Counted from the stretch's first letter, positions 35,421 to 49,649 are shown. The stretch: 64,000 nucleotides of DNA from Chamaelirium japonicum (GCA_947650365.1 CANTAL010000020.1:1922001-1986000), one strand, 5' to 3'. Notes: generated by a model not told the origin, from the letters alone. Translations and numbers: made by a program.

Positions 35421-36536
35421 CCTTATCAGCATGAACATGTCGAGCCCAACCGACTAGTCGCAAGAAAATGGTGAAATAAACGAAGACAAAAGAGAAAGAA
35501 GAAGAGAGAAAAGAATGGAGAAATAAACAAAGATAGAAGAGAGAAGAAGTCCTACTCCAATCCATTTTCCACGGATATAGGTATGAAGTAAGAAGAAATC
35601 TAAATTCCGAAACTCCACTTCTCAATAGTATCATCTCAACGTTTTTATGATTATTATAGTATTATTACTATAATTTTTTTAATTAAATCAATTATTTATT
35701 TAATTATTAAATAATTTAATAATTAAGTTTTTTATAAAATAATTAATTTATTTAATTATTTTATTATCTAGTTATTTAATTAAATTTATTATTTTATTTA
35801 TTTATTATTACTATATTATTAAATAATTAAATTAGGTAAATATTTAATTATTTAAATTATTAAATAAAAACTAATGATTTAATTATATAATTAATTTATT
35901 ATTTAATTTTATTAGTTATTTTTTTAATTATTACTTTATTTTTAAATAATTTGTCAATTATTTAATAATTTTAAAACTTATTTAGTGAAGAAATATATTT
36001 AATAGATTATTTACTTAAACAAATAAATAATTTAATTATTAAAAGATTTTATAGTTAAATATATAATAATTTAAATAAATTATTATATAATGAAATAATT
36101 AAAAAATTATTTTATTAAATTATTAAATATTAATTATAATAAATAATAAACTTAATTATTTAATTAATTAATAAAATAAAATAATAATTCAATAAATATT
36201 TACTTATTATTTAAATAATTAGTTAATTATTTGAATATATAAATAATAAAATATTTTTTTAAATAATATAATATTTTTTAAATAATCAAATAAATATATA
36301 TTTATTTTAATATTTGAATAATAAATAAATTATTTAAAAAATTTAATTCTTTTATTATATAGATAGTTAAATATTTATTTAATTATTTAATTATTTAATT
36401 ATTTAACTATATAATTTATTAAACTAATTAAATTAATTAAATAATAGGAAGTAAAGACAGAACATGACACATACAAAAAAATTTTGCTTTAAATATAATT
36501 TATATTTTTCTTTAAAAAAATATAAAACATTACAAT

Positions 36537-36704
36537 TGTTATGAGATCGTTCGATCGGATGGCTATCCACCGTCAGATCTCTCCCATGGATTAGGGTTTC
36601 CTATAGATTGCTTAGGCCCTAAGTAATCTTACCCTATAAATAATATACGACCCCTTTAGGGTGGGGCACGTTTGATGGCTCTCTTTTTTTTCCATCTCAC
36701 AACA
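36537..36704 (+). repeat. Full 168-bp LTR
   Basis: TGTTATGAGATCG...ATCTCACAACA, with TATA at about 36634. It serves both as the 3' LTR of the preceding unit and the 5' LTR of the next. Confidence 0.82.
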
Positions 36705-37254
36705 TATTATCAACAAGAATATGTCGAGCTCAGCCGACCAGTCACAACAAAATGGAGAGAGAAACGTAGACAGAAGAGAACAAAGAGATATAAGAAGATA
36801 GAAGAGAGAAGAAGTCCTGTTTCAGTCTATTGGTCATGGATATAGGTGTGAAGTAAGAAGGAATCAAAATTCCAAAACTTTACGTCTCAATAATATAATT
36901 AAATCTCCCTATTATCTTCTCTCTTCTCTCATGGATTAGGATTTCCCATAGATTACTTAGGCCCTAAGTAAGCTTACCCTATAAATAATATATGACCCCT
37001 TTAGGGTGGGGCATATTTGATGGTGCTTTCTTTCTCCCATATCATAATACATTATTAGTACGAACATGTCGAGCCCAGTCGACCAGTCACAAGAAAACAT
37101 AAAGAGAAACGAAGACAGAAGAGAAAGAAAAAGAGAGAAGATAACGGAGAGATAAACAAAGAGAGAAAAGAGAAGAAGTCCTACTCCAGTCCATTGGCCA
37201 CGGGTATAGGTATAAAGTAAGAAGGAATCTAAATTCCCAAACTCCACTTCTCAA

Positions 37255-37600
37255 TAGTATCATCTCAACGTTATTATGATTATCATAGAAATATTAATAT
37301 AATTTTTTTAATTAAAATAATTATATATTTAATTATTAAAAAATTTAAATAATTAAATAATTTAACTAATTTAATAATTAAATTTTTAGTAAAATAATTA
37401 ATTTATTTAATTATTTAATTATCTAGTTATTTAATTAAATTTATTATTTTATTTTATTTATTATTATATTATTATTTAATATTTAAATTAGGTAACTATT
37501 TAATTATTTAAATTATTAAATAATTAATTAATGATTTAAAATTTTTAAATAATTTAAAAATAATTAATTATTATCTAAAAAATACTTAATTATAAAACAT
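37255..37600. repeat. AT-rich module
   Basis: Starts AGTATCATCTCAACG after the tail motif, then is AT-rich to about 37590. No gene. Confidence 0.7.
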
Positions 37601-37966
37601 TAAAGCTGTCGAGCCTAGCCGACCAGTCGTAAAAAAAAAAAAGAGAAACGAAGATAGAAGAAAGAATAAGAGAGAAGAGAACGAAGAGATAAACGAAGAT
37701 AGAAGAAAGAAGTCCTGCTCCTAGTCCATTGGCCACGGGTATAGGTGTGAAGTAAGATGGAATAAAAATTCCAAAACTCCACTTCTAAATAATATAATTA
37801 AAATTTTAAATAATTTAAAAAATATTTAATTATTTATCTATTTATCTATTTAATTTAATAAATTAATTAAATAATAAGAAGTAAAGAAGGAAGATGAGGC
37901 ATACCCGAAATTTTTGCTTTAAAAATAATTTATATTTTTCTTTAAAAAAATTTAAAATATTACAAC

Positions 37967-38134
37967 TGTTATGAGATCATTCGATCGGATGGCTGTCCAC
38001 CGTTGGATCTCTCCTATAGATTAGGGTTTCCCATTGATTGTTTAGGCTTTATGTAAGTTTACCCTATAAATAATATACGACCCCTTTAGAGTGGGGCACG
38101 TTTGATGACTCTCTCTTTCTCCCACCTCACAACA
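37967..38134 (+). repeat. Full 168-bp LTR (outer end of left inverted arm)
   Basis: TGTTATGAGATCATTC...ACCTCACAACA followed by CGTTATCAGTAAGAAT. It corresponds to the minus-strand LTR at 59690-59857. Confidence 0.82.
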
Positions 38135-39339
38135 CGTTATCAGTAAGAATATATCGAGCCCAGTACACCAGTCGTAAGAAAACAGTGAGAGAAATGAAGA
38201 CAGAAGAGAGAGAAGAAGAAAGAAGAGTATGGAGAGATAAACGAAGATAGAAGAGAGAAGAAGACCTGCTCCAATCCATTGGCCATGGGTATAGGTGTGA
38301 AATAAGATAGAATCTAAATTCAAAAACTCTACTTCTAAATAATATAATTAAATCTCTCCGTTCTTTTCTCTCTTCTCCTATGGATTAGGGTTTCCCATAG
38401 AGAAAGAAAGAGTCATTTTCATTTATCTCTCCATTCTTTTCTCTCTTCTCCTATGGTTTAGGATTTTCGATAGATTGCTTAGGATCTATATAAGCTTACC
38501 CAAAAAATAATATATGATCCTTTTAAGGTGGGGATCATTTGATGACTCTCTTTCTCCCATCTCATAACACATTATCAGCACGAACAAGTCGAGCCTAGCC
38601 GACAAGTAACAAGAAAACAGAGAGAAAAACGAAGAGAGAAGAGAGAGAAGAGAATGGAGAGATAAACAAAGATTTAAAAGAGAAGAAGTCATGCTCTAGT
38701 CCATTGTCCACGGGTATAGGTGTGAAATAAAATAATTAAATTATTATAACTAATTAATTATTTAATAACTAATTAGGTCTGACCAGTCATTCGATCGGAT
38801 GGCTGTCCACCGTCGGATCGTTTCTATAGTTTAGGGTTTCCCATAGATTGCTTAGGCCCTAAGTAAACTTACCCTATAAATAATATACGACCCCTTTTGG
38901 GTGAGGCATGTTTGACGGCTCTCTCTTTCTCCTATCTCACAACACATTATCAGTATGAACATATCGAGCCCAGCCGACCAGTCACTAGAAAATGGAGAAA
39001 AAAATAAAGACAGAAGAAAGAAAATAAAAGAGAAAAGAGTAGAGAGATAAACAAAAAGAGAAGAGAGAAGAAGTCCTGCTGCAGTCCATGGCCACAGGTA
39101 TAGGTATGAAGCAAGAAGGAATCTAAATTCCAAAACTCCACATCTAAATATTTATAATTATATCTCTATGTTCTCTTCTCTCTTCTACCATTGATTAGGA
39201 TTTCTCATAGATTGCTTAGGCCCTAAGTAAGCTTACCCTATAAATAATATACGACCCCTTTAGAGTGGGGCACGTTTGACGGTCACGGGTATAACTGTGA
39301 AGTAAGAAGGAATCTTAATTCCAAAACTCCATTTCTCAA

Positions 39340-39681
39340 GTATCATCTCAATGTTATTATGATTATCATAGTAATATTACTATAATTTTTTTAATTAAAT
39401 TAATTATTTATTTAATTATTAAATAATTTAGTAATTTAAATAATTAAATAATTAAGTTTTTAGTTAAATAATTTATTTATTTAATTAACTTATTATTTAA
39501 TTAAATTTATTTTTTTATTTTTTTATTTTGATTATATTATTAAATATTTAAATTAGGTAACTATTTAATTTATTAAAATAATTAAATAATAGGAAGTAAA
39601 GAAAGAAAATGAGGCATACCCGAATTTTTTGTTTTAAAAATAATTTATATTTTTCTTTGAAAAAATTTAAAACATTATAAC
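39340..39681. repeat. AT-rich module leading to LTR
   Basis: Begins AGTATCATCTCAATG and ends with AATAATAGGAAGTAAAGAAA and a T/A-rich run before the LTR start at 39682. Its partner in the right arm is about 57607-57935. Confidence 0.72.
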
Positions 39682-39826
39682 TGTTATAAGATCGTTCGAT
39701 CGGATGGCTGTCCTCCGTTGGATCTCTCTCATTAATTAGGGTTTCCCATAGATTGCTTAGGCCCTAAGTAAGCTTACCCTATAAATAATATAAGACCCTT
39801 TTAGGGTGGGGTATGTTTGACGGCTC
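39682..39826 (+). repeat. LTR copy, 3'-truncated
   Basis: Starts TGTTATAAGATCG, keeps CCCTATAAATAATATAAG, and breaks after TTTGACGGCTCTA into CTCCACTTCTCAATAA. The same break occurs in the inverted partner at about 57455. Confidence 0.7.
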
Positions 39827-41194
39827 TACTCCACTTCTCAATAATATAATTAAATATCTTCATTCTCTTCTCTCTTTCCCCATGGATTAGGGTTTCCCAT
39901 AGATTGCTTAGGCCCTAAGTAAGCTTACCCTATAAATAATATGCGACCTCTTCAGGGTGGGGCATATTTGATAGCTCTCTCTTTCTGCCATCTCATAATA
40001 CGTTATCAGCACGAATATGCCGAGCCCAACCGACCAATCACAAGAAAACAGAGAGAGAAACAAAGACAGAAAAGAGAGAAAAAGAGAGAAAATAAAGATA
40101 TTCTACTCTAGTCCATTAGCTACGGGTATACGTATGAAGTAAGAAGGAATTTAAATTCCAAAACTCCACTTCTGTCGAGCCCAACTGACCAGTCGCAAGA
40201 AAACGAAGAGAGAAGAGAAGACAGAAGAGAGAAGAGAACGGAGAGATTTAATTATATTATTGAGAAGTGGAGTTTTGGAATTTAGATTCCTTCTTACTTC
40301 ACACCTATACCCATAATGAATGGACAGGAGCAGGACTTCTTCTATCTTCGTTTATCTCTCCGTTCTCTTCTCTCTTCTATCTTTGTTTCTCTCTCCGTTC
40401 GTATTGAATATGGGAGATTATTAAACTAATATTATTTTTTAATCCTACTCCATGTTTAATCACTTTTCTTCTCTCTTTTCTATGGAGTTTTGGAATTTAG
40501 ATTCTTTCATACTTTACCCCTATACCCAGGGCTAATGGACTAGAGTTAGACTTCTTCTCTCTTTATTTATCTCTCCGTTTTTCTTCTCTCTTCTTCTCTC
40601 TCTTCTGTGGAGTTTTCGAATTTAGATTCTTTATTACCTCATACCTATACTCGTGGCCAATGAACTTGAGCAAGTTTTCTTCTCTCTTCTCTCTTTATTT
40701 ATCTCTCCATTCTCTTCTCTCTTCTTCACTCACTTTTGTCTTTGTTTCTCTCTCTGTTTCCTTGCGACTGGTCGGCTGCACTCGATATGTTCGTGGTGAT
40801 AACGTATTGTGAGATAGGAGAAAAAGAGAACCGTCAAATATACCCCACCCTATAAGGATAATATATTATTTATAAGGTAAGCTTACTTATGGCCTAAGCA
40901 ATCTATGGGAAACCCTAATCCATGGGAGAGATTCGAATAAGGACAACCATCCTTTTTACTTCACACATATACCCGTGGTGAGTGGACTGGAGCAAGACTT
41001 CTTCTCTCTTCTCTCTTTTTCTCTCTCTAATTATCAGATAGTTATCCACTGTCGGATCTCTCCCATAGATTAGGGTTTCCCATAGATTGCTTAGGCCTTA
41101 AGTAAGAAGAAGTCTTACTCCAATCCATTGGCCACGGGTATAGGTATAAAGTAAAAAGGAATCTAAATTCCAAAACTCTACTTCTCAATAGTAT

Positions 41195-41545
41195 CATCTC
41201 AACGTTATTATGATTATCATAGTAATATTACTATAATTTTTTAATTAAATTAATTATTTATTTAATTATTAAATAATTTAATCATTCAAATAATTTAATA
41301 ATTAAGTTTTTTAAGAAATAATTAATTTATTTAATTATTTAATTATCTAGTTATTTAATTTTATTTATTATTATTATTTATATTATTAAATAATTAAATT
41401 AGGTAACTAATTAATTTTTTAAATTATTAAATAAATAAATAATGATTTAATTATATAATTAATTTATTTTATTAGTTATTTCTTTAATTATTATTTTATT
41501 TTTAAATAATTAAATAATTTGTTAATTATTTAAACGAATAGAGAG
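41195..41545. repeat. AT-rich module
   Basis: Starts AGTATCATCTCAACG and is then AT-rich. The right-arm partner is about 55560-55925. No gene. Confidence 0.7.
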
Positions 41546-42594
41546 AATGAAGAGATAAATAATAATGCCCCATCCAAAAAAAGAATTATAATAATATTAA
41601 TTATTTCATGTTCATACTTAAAAAAGAGAGAGCCGTCAAACGTGCCCCACCTTAAAGGGGTCATATATTATTTATTGAGAAGTCGAGTTTTCGAATTAGA
41701 TTCCTTCTTACTTCACACTACTTTACACCTATACCCATAGCCAATAGACTGAAGCAATACTTTTTCTCTTTTCGTTTATCCTTCATTCTCTTCTCCCTTC
41801 ATTTATCTCTCTGTTCTCTTCTTTCTTCTTCTCTCTCTCTCTTCTGTCTTTGTTTCTCTCTCTGTTTTATTATGACTGGTTGGCTGGGCTCAATATATTC
41901 GTATGGATACCGTATTGTGAGATGGAAGAAAAAGAGAGCCATTAAATATACCCCATACTAATTAGATTCTTTCTTACTTTATACCTATACCCGTGGCCAA
42001 TAAACTAGTACAGAACTTCTTCTATCTTCTTCTTTTATTTATCTCTACGTTCTCTTCTCTCTCTTCTATAGAGTCTTGGAATTTAGATTCCTTCATACTT
42101 CATACCTATACATGTGGCCAATGAACAGGAGCATAACTTCTTCTCTCTTTGTTTATCTCTCCGTTCTCTTCTCTCTTCTTCTTTCTCTTCTGTCTTCGTT
42201 TCTCTCTCCGTTTTCTTATGATTGGTCAGCTGGGCTCAACATGTTTATGCTGATAACGTGTTGTGAGATTAGAGAAAGAGAGAGCCATCAAACGTACCCC
42301 ACCCTAATGGGATAATATATTATTTATAGGGTAAGATTACTTAGGGCCTAAGCAATCTATGGGAAACACTAATCCATGGGAGAGATTCGACAGTAGACAG
42401 CCATCCTTCTTACTTCACACCTATACCCATGGCAAATGGACATGAGCAGGACTTCTTCTCTCTTCTATCTTCTTCTCTCTCTAATTATCGGATAGCTGTC
42501 CACCGTTGGATCTCTCCCATGGATTAGTGTTTCCTATAGATTGCTTAGGCCCTAAGTAAGCTTACCTTCTAAATAATTAGGGCTGATCAGTCAT

Positions 42595-43330
42595 CTCAAC
42601 GTTATTATAATTATCATAGTAATGTTACTAAATTTTTTTTAATTAAATTAACCATTTATTTAATTATTAAATAATTTAATAATTAAGCTTTTAAGAAAAT
42701 AATTAATTTATTTAATTAAATTTATTATTTTATTTCTTTTTTATGATTATATTATTAAATAATCAAATTAGGTAAATATTTAATTATTTAAATTATTTAA
42801 TAAAGAAATAATGATTTAATTATTTTATTAATTATTATTTTATTTTTAATTAATTAAATAATTAGTTAATTATTTAAATTTTAAAAAATTATTTAGTGAA
42901 TAAATATATTAAATAGATTACTTACTTAAAAAATAATTAATTAAATTAAAAAATATTTATTTATAATCATAATAATATTGGGATGACTTAAATAACTAAT
43001 TAGTTAATAAATTGAATAAATATTTAAATAAATAAATAATTAAATAAATAATTATTATTATTCTAATGTTACTATAATTTAAAAAAATTAAACTATGATA
43101 ATTTAATAAATAGGTTTTCTATAATATTTCTTCGTATATTATTTAAATTAATCATCTATTCAATATAAAATAAATTATTTATTTTACTAAAAATATAATA
43201 ATTAAATTATTTAAATTATTAAATTATTAAATAAATTATTAATTTAATTATAAAAAATATAGTAAAATTACTATGATAATCATAATAATATTGAGATGAT
43301 ACTTTTTTAATTAAATATAAATGAAGAGAG
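42595..43330. repeat. AT-rich module
   Basis: Starts CAGTCATCTCAACG, an unusual border shared with the inverted partner at about 54520, and ends with GAGATGATACTTTTTTAATT. No gene. Confidence 0.72.
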
Positions 43331-45179
43331 AAGAGAGAAAAAGTCATGCTCTATTCTATTTATACGGTAAGCTTACTAATTGAGAGAATTGATTATATAA
43401 ATTTATTTAAAGAAATATTAACTAAAATAAATATAATAAATAAGCAATCTTCCATCTCATTACACGTTATCAACACGAACATGTCGAGCCTAACCGACCA
43501 GTCACAAGAAAACGAAGAGAGAAATGATGACAGAAGAGAGAGAAGATAAGAGAAAAGAACGAAGAGATAAACGAAGAAAGAAGAAAGAAGAAGTCATGCT
43601 CCAGTCCATTGGCCATGGGTATAAATATGAAGTAAGAAAGAATCTAAATTCCAAAACTCCACTTCTCAATAGTATCATATTAACGTAATTATGATTATCA
43701 TAGTAAATTCTCTTCTCTCTTTATTTTAATTAAATGATTAATTTTTAAAAAATAATTATAGTAACATTACTATGATATATGATTATTTAACTAATTATAA
43801 CGTTAAGTTAAATAAAGAGAAGTGGAAGAAAAAAGACCTATATTTAATTGATTGCAGATAGAAAAGATTTAAATATGGATTAGGTGTGAACGTTATTTAT
43901 AAGAGAGAATTAAATTTTGATTAATTAATTGCAGGACTTCTTCTTTCTTCTCTCTTCTCTCTTCAATATGTTCGTGGTGATAACGTGTTATGAAATAATT
44001 TAATATTTAACAGTTCTCTCTTTGTTTATCTCTCTTTTTTTTTCTTTTTTTTTCCCATCTCACAATACATTATCAGTACGAACATATCGAGCACAGCCGA
44101 CCAGTCACCAGAAAACAAAGAAAGAAATGAAGATAGAAAAGAGATAAAAATAGAGGAAAATAGAGAGATAAACGAAGACATAAGAGAGAAGAAGGCAAAA
44201 GAGAACGAAGAGATAAATAAAGATAGAAGAAAGAAGAAGTCATACTCAGTCCATTCGCCAAGGGTATAAGTGTGAAGTAAGAAGGATGGAACACTTTATC
44301 AGTATAAACATATCGAGCACAGCCAACCAGTCACAAGAAAACGGAGAGAGAAACAAAGACAGAAGAGGGAGAAAAAGAGAGAAAAGAACAGAGAGATAAA
44401 CGAAGACATCAGAGAGAGAAGAAGACAGAAGAGAACGGAGAGATTAACGAAGATAGAAGAGAGAAGAAGTCCTATTCCAGTCCATTCGCCATGGGTATAG
44501 GTATAAAGTAAGAAGAATGGTTGTCTACCATCGGATCACTCCCAAGGATTAGGGTTTCCAATAGATTACTTAGGCCCTAAGTAAGCTTACCCTATAAATA
44601 ATATACGACCCCTTTAGGGTGGGGTATGTTTGACGACTCTCTCTTTCTCCTATCTTATAACACATTATCAGTACGAACATGTCGAGCCCAGTCGACCAGT
44701 CACAAGAAAACAGAAAGAGAAACAAAGACAGAAGTAGATTTTTAGAATTTAGATTCCTTCTTACTTCACACCTATACTTCACACGGGTATAGGTGTTAAG
44801 TAAAATGGAATATAAATTTCAAAACTCCAAAGAAAAGAAAGAAGAAAAGAGAAGAGAGAATAGAGAGAGAAACGAAGATATCAGAAAGAGAATAAGATAA
44901 AAGAGAGAACGGAGAGAGAAACAAAGACATAAGAGAGAGAAGAAAAGAGAAGTGAACATAGAGATAAACGTAGATTAAAGAGAGAAGAAGTCTTGTTTTA
45001 GTCCATTGGCTATAGGTATAGGTGTGAAGTAAGAAAAAATCTAAATTCTAATACTCCACTTCTGTCTTCGTTTCTCTCTCCGTTTTCTTATGACTGGTCG
45101 GCTAGGCTCGACATGTTCGTGCTGATAATGTGTTATGAGATAGGAGAAAGAGAGAAGAGAATGGAAAGATAAATATTCC

Positions 45180-45425
45180 AAGCTTAAATTAAAAAAAAAT
45201 TTTAAACATATTATTAATAATTTAATTTAATAAATAATATAAAGGAGATTTAAATAATTTAAATTTATTTAATAATTTAATTATATAGTTATTTAATTAT
45301 TTTACTAAAAACTTAATTATTAAATTTATTAAATATTTAAATTATTAAATATTTAAATTATTTAATAATTAAATAAATAATTATAGTAATATTACCATGA
45401 TAATTATAATAACGTTGAGATAACA
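45180..45425. repeat. AT-rich module
   Basis: AT-rich DNA starting ATTCCAAGCTTAAATT. Its inverted partner near 51880 reads AATTTAAGTTTGGCAT. No gene. Confidence 0.7.
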
Positions 45426-46280
45426 CTATTGAGAAGTAAAGTTTTGGAATTTAGATTCCTTCTTACTTCACACCTATACCCGTGGTGAATAGACTAGAGC
45501 AAAACTTATTCTCTCTTCTCTCTTCATTTATCTCTCCGTTCTCTTATCTCTTCTTCTCTCTCTTCTGTCTTTGTTTCTCTTTTTATTTTCTTCTCTCTTC
45601 TATCTTCGATTCTCTCTTCCATAAATTGCTTAGGCCCTAAGTAAGCTTACCCTATAAATAATATACCACCCCTTTAGGGTGGGTCATGTTTGATGACTCT
45701 TTCTTCTCCTATTTTATAATATATTATCAGCACGAACATGTAGAGCCCAGTCGATCAGTCACAAGAAAACGGAGAGAGAAACAAAGACATAAGAGAGAGA
45801 AGAAGAGAGAAGAGAACGAAAAGATAAACGAAGAGAGAATAGAGAAGAATAGAGAAGGGAACAGAGAGATAAAAAAAGAGAGAGGAGAGAAGAAGTCCTG
45901 CTCAATTCTATTGGCCACGGGTATAGGTGTGAAGTAAGAAGGAATCTAAATTCCAAAACTCCACTTCTCAATATTTATACGACCCCTTTAGGATAGGGCA
46001 CGTTTGACGGCTCTCATTTTCTCCCATCTCATAATATATTATCTCTCTGTGCCTGTGCCTCACCCTAAAGGGGTCGTATAAATATTAGGAAGTAGAGTTT
46101 TGGAATTTAGATTTTTTCTTACTTTACACCTATACCCGTGTCGAATGGATTGGAGTAGGACTTCTTCTCTCTTCGTTTATCTCTCCGTTCTCTTCCATTT
46201 TCTTCTCTCTCTTTTATTTTTATCTCTCTTTGTTTTCTTGTGATTGGTCGGCTGGGCTCGATATGTTCGTGCTGATAACG

Positions 46281-46448
46281 TATTATGAAATAGGAGAAAG
46301 AGAAAGTCGTTAAATGTGTTACACCCTAAAGGAGTCGCATATTATTTATAGGGTAAGTTTACTTAGGGCATAAGCAATCTATAGGAAACCTTAATCCATG
46401 TAAGAGATCAGACAATGGACAGCCGTCCGATCGAACGATCTCATAACA
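46281..46448 (-). repeat. Full 168-bp LTR (minus strand)
   Basis: On the plus strand it reads TATTATGAAATAGG...GATCTCATAACA, with the primer-site complement GTTCGTGCTGATAACG just before it. It is exactly 168 bp. Confidence 0.8.
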
Positions 46449-47330
46449 GTTATAATTTTTTAAATTTTTTTAAAAAAATATATAAATTATTTTTAAAGCA
46501 AAAAATTCGACTATACCTCATCTTCCTTCTTTACTTCCTATTATTTATTTAATTTAATTAGTTTCATAATTTAAATAGTTAAATAATTAAATAAATATTT
46601 AATTATCTATATAATTAAATTATTTAAATAATTTAATTATTTTTTAAATATTAAAATAAAAAATATTTATTTAATTATTTAAAATATATTAAGGTATTTA
46701 AAAAAATATTTTATTATTTATATATTTAAAAACATAACTAATATTTAAATATTAAGTAAATAGTTATTGAATTATTATTTTATTTTATGATATAATTAAA
46801 TAATTAATTTATTTATTTATTTTAATTAATATTTTATAATTATATAAAATAATTTTTTTATTATTTAATTATATAATTATTTCTTTAAATAATTATTTAT
46901 TTAAATATAAAATCATTTAAAAATAAAATTATTTATTTGTTTAAGTAAATATTCTATTTAATATATTTCTTCACTAAATCAGTTTTTAAATATTTAAATA
47001 ATTAATTAATTCTTTAATTATTTAAAAATAAAATAATAATTAAAAAAATAACTAATAAAATTAATTATATAATTAAATTATTATTTCTTAATTTAATAAT
47101 TTAAACAATTAAATAGTTATCTAATTTAATTATTTAATAATATAATAATAATTAATTAATTAATTAATAATTTTAATTAAATAACTAGATAATTAAATAA
47201 TTAAATTAATTAATTATTTTACTAAAAACTTAATTATTAAATTATTTAAATTATTTAATAATTAAATAAATGATTAATTTAATTAAAAAAATTATAGTAA
47301 TATTACTATGATAATCATAATAATATTACT
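46449..47330. repeat. AT-rich module with purine tract (minus strand)
   Basis: The T/A-rich run, CATCTTCCTTCTTTACTTCC (complement of the purine tract), then about 800 bp of AT-rich DNA ending ATGATAATCATAATAATATT. No gene. Confidence 0.72.
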
Positions 47331-48299
47331 AAATTCCAAAATACTACTTCTATCGTCGTTTCTCTCTCCGTTTTCTTCTTACAACACGTTATCAGCACGA
47401 ACATGTCTAGCCCAACCGACCATTCACAAGCAAACGGAGAGAGAAACAAAGACAGAAGTAGAGTTTTGGAATTTAGATTCCTTCTTACTTTACACCTATA
47501 CCCGTGGCTAATGGACTAGAGTAGGACTTCTCTACTTTTCTCTTTTTATTTATCTCTCTGTTCTTTTCTTTCTTCTTCTCACTCTTCAGTGGAGTTTTGG
47601 AATTTTGATTCCTTCTTACTTCACACCTATATCTCTGGCCAATAGATTGGAGCAGGACTTCTTCTCTCTTCTCTCTTCGTTTATCTCTCTGTTCTCTTCT
47701 CTCTCTTATATTTTTGTTTCTCTCTCCGTTTTCTTATGACTGGTCGGTTGGGCTCGATATGTTCATACTGATAACGTATTGTGAGATGAGAGAAAGAGAG
47801 AGCTATCAAACATGCCCCACCCTCAAGGGGTCAAATATTATTTAAATATAAAGTAAAATGGCTCTCTATAGTTTAAAAAATCGATAGCTCTCTCTAGTTT
47901 AATTAATTATTGATGGCTCTTTATTTCTCCTATCTCACAACATATTAAATAACCAGATAATAAAATAATTACTTAATTAAATTATTTTAATTATTTAATA
48001 ATTAATTAATTAATTAATTTAATTAAAAAAATCATAATAATATTTCTATGATAATCATTATAACATTGAGATGATACTATTGAGAAGTAGAGTTTTAGAA
48101 TTTAGATTCCTTCTTACTTCACACCTATACCCGTGGCTAATGGATTAAAGTTGAACTTCTTCTCTCTTCTCTCTTCGTTTAACTCTTCGTTCTCTTCTTT
48201 CTTCTTGTATCTCTTCTATGGAGTTTTGGAATTTAGATTCCTTCTTACTTCATACCTATACCTATGGCGAATAGATTGGAGCAGTACTTATTCTCTCTT

Positions 48300-48490
48300 C
48301 TCTCTCAATATATATTTAATTAGTTTACTTTATATTATTAATATTAAAAAAATAATTAAATAATTTATTTATTTTATTAAAATTTAATTATTTAATTATT
48401 TAATAATTAAATAATTAAATAAAAAATTAATTTAATTAAAAAAATTACAGTAACATTACTATGATAATCATAATAATGTTGAGATAATAC
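48300..48490. repeat. AT-rich module
   Basis: AT-rich DNA ending in GATAATCATAATAATG and GAGATAATACT, in the spacer between the inverted arms. Confidence 0.65.
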
Positions 48491-48698
48491 TATAGAGAAG
48501 TAGAGTTTTGGAATTTAGATTCCTTCTTACTTCACACCTATACTCATGGAGAATGGATTGGAGCAGGACTTTTTCTTTCTTCTCTCTTCATTTATCTCTC
48601 CGTTCTCTTCTCTTTTCTTTTCTCTCTTCTGTCTTCATTCCTTCTCTCCGTTTTCTTGTTACTGGTCAGCTGGGCTCGACATGTTCATACTGATAACA

Positions 48699-48866
48699 TA
48701 TTATGAGATAGGAGAAAGAGAGAGTCATCAAACATGCCCCACCCTAAAGGGATCGTATATTATTTATATGGTAAGTTTACTTAGAGCCTAAGTAATCTAT
48801 AGGAAACCCTAATCGATGTAAGAGATTCGAAGGTAGACAACCATCCAATCGAACGATCTCATAACA
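48699..48866 (-). repeat. Full 168-bp LTR (minus strand)
   Basis: Plus strand reads TATTATGAGATAGG...GATCTCATAACA, preceded by ATACTGATAACA. It is exactly 168 bp. Confidence 0.8.
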
Positions 48867-49649
48867 GTTGTAATATTTTATAATTAAATATTTAAATAAT
48901 AATATTAAGATGGTACTATTTAAATATTTAAAAAAATAATATACTTTATAATATTTAAAGAAATATTAACTGAAATAAATAAAATAAATAAGCAATCTCC
49001 AATCTCATAACACATTATCAGCATGAATATGTCGAGCCCAACCAACTAGTCACAAGAAAACAGACGAGAGAAATGAAGACAGACGAGAGAAAAGAACGGA
49101 GAGATAAACAAAAAGAGAATAGAGAAGAAGTCCTACTCCAGTCCATTCGCTACGTCTATAGGTATGAACTAAGAAGGAATCTAAATTTCAAAACTCCACT
49201 TCTCTATAATATAATTAAATCTCTCCGTTCTCTTCTCTCTTCTCCTATGGATTAGGGTTTCCCATAGATTTCTTAGAGAAGAAGTCTTACTCTAGTCCAT
49301 TCGCCACGAGTATAGGTGTTAAGTAAGAAGGAATCTAAATTCCAAAACTCTACTTCTGTCTTTATTTCTCTCTTCATTTTCTTACGACTGGTCGGCTGGG
49401 CTCGACATGTTCGTGCTGATAACGTATTGTAAGATGGGAGAAAGAGAGTTGTCAAACATGCCCCACCCTACTTAGGGTCATATAAATATTGAGAAGTAGA
49501 GTTTTGGAATTTAAATTCCTTCTTAATTCACACCTATACCCGTGGCTAATAGACTAGAGCAGGACTTTTTTTCTCTTCTCTCTTCGTTTATCTCTCCGTT
49601 CTCTTCTATCTTTTTCTCTCTATTTTGTCTTCATTTCTTTCTCCGTTTT

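Larger units (their letters stand above)
35253..36704 (+). mobile_element. Complete short-LTR (TRIM-like) unit, 1,452 bp
   Basis: A 168-bp LTR at 35253-35420, a 1,116-bp internal part, and a second 168-bp LTR at 36537-36704. The internal part begins with the primer-site-like CTTATCAGCATGAAC, then carries GA-rich DNA, the tail motif, the AGTATCATCTCAACG border, AT-rich DNA and a purine-rich GGAAGTAAAGACAGAAC. There is no open frame for gag or pol. The size and lack of coding fit terminal-repeat retrotransposons in miniature. The second LTR is followed by another primer site, so neighbouring units share LTRs in tandem and no target duplication can be read. Confidence 0.72.
37840..46240 (+). repeat. 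Left arm of large inverted duplication
   Basis: The reverse complement of 50015-59985, followed by eye through many rare shared junctions. Plus coordinate, with its partner: full LTR 37967 (59857); CATAGAGAAAGAAAG at about 38395 (59430); CACATCTAAATATTT at about 39142 (58665); TCTCAAGTATCATC lacking the usual TAG, about 39335 (57935); TACTCCACTTCTCA with TATCTTCATTC at about 39830 (57450); CTACTCCATGTTTAATC at about 40450 (56785); TCTCTAATTATCGG at about 42480 (54630); AACGTTATTTATAAGAG at about 43890 (53165); TATCTCTCTGTGCC at about 46045 (50185). A deletion of about 600 bp near 39283 makes this arm shorter. Confidence 0.85.
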
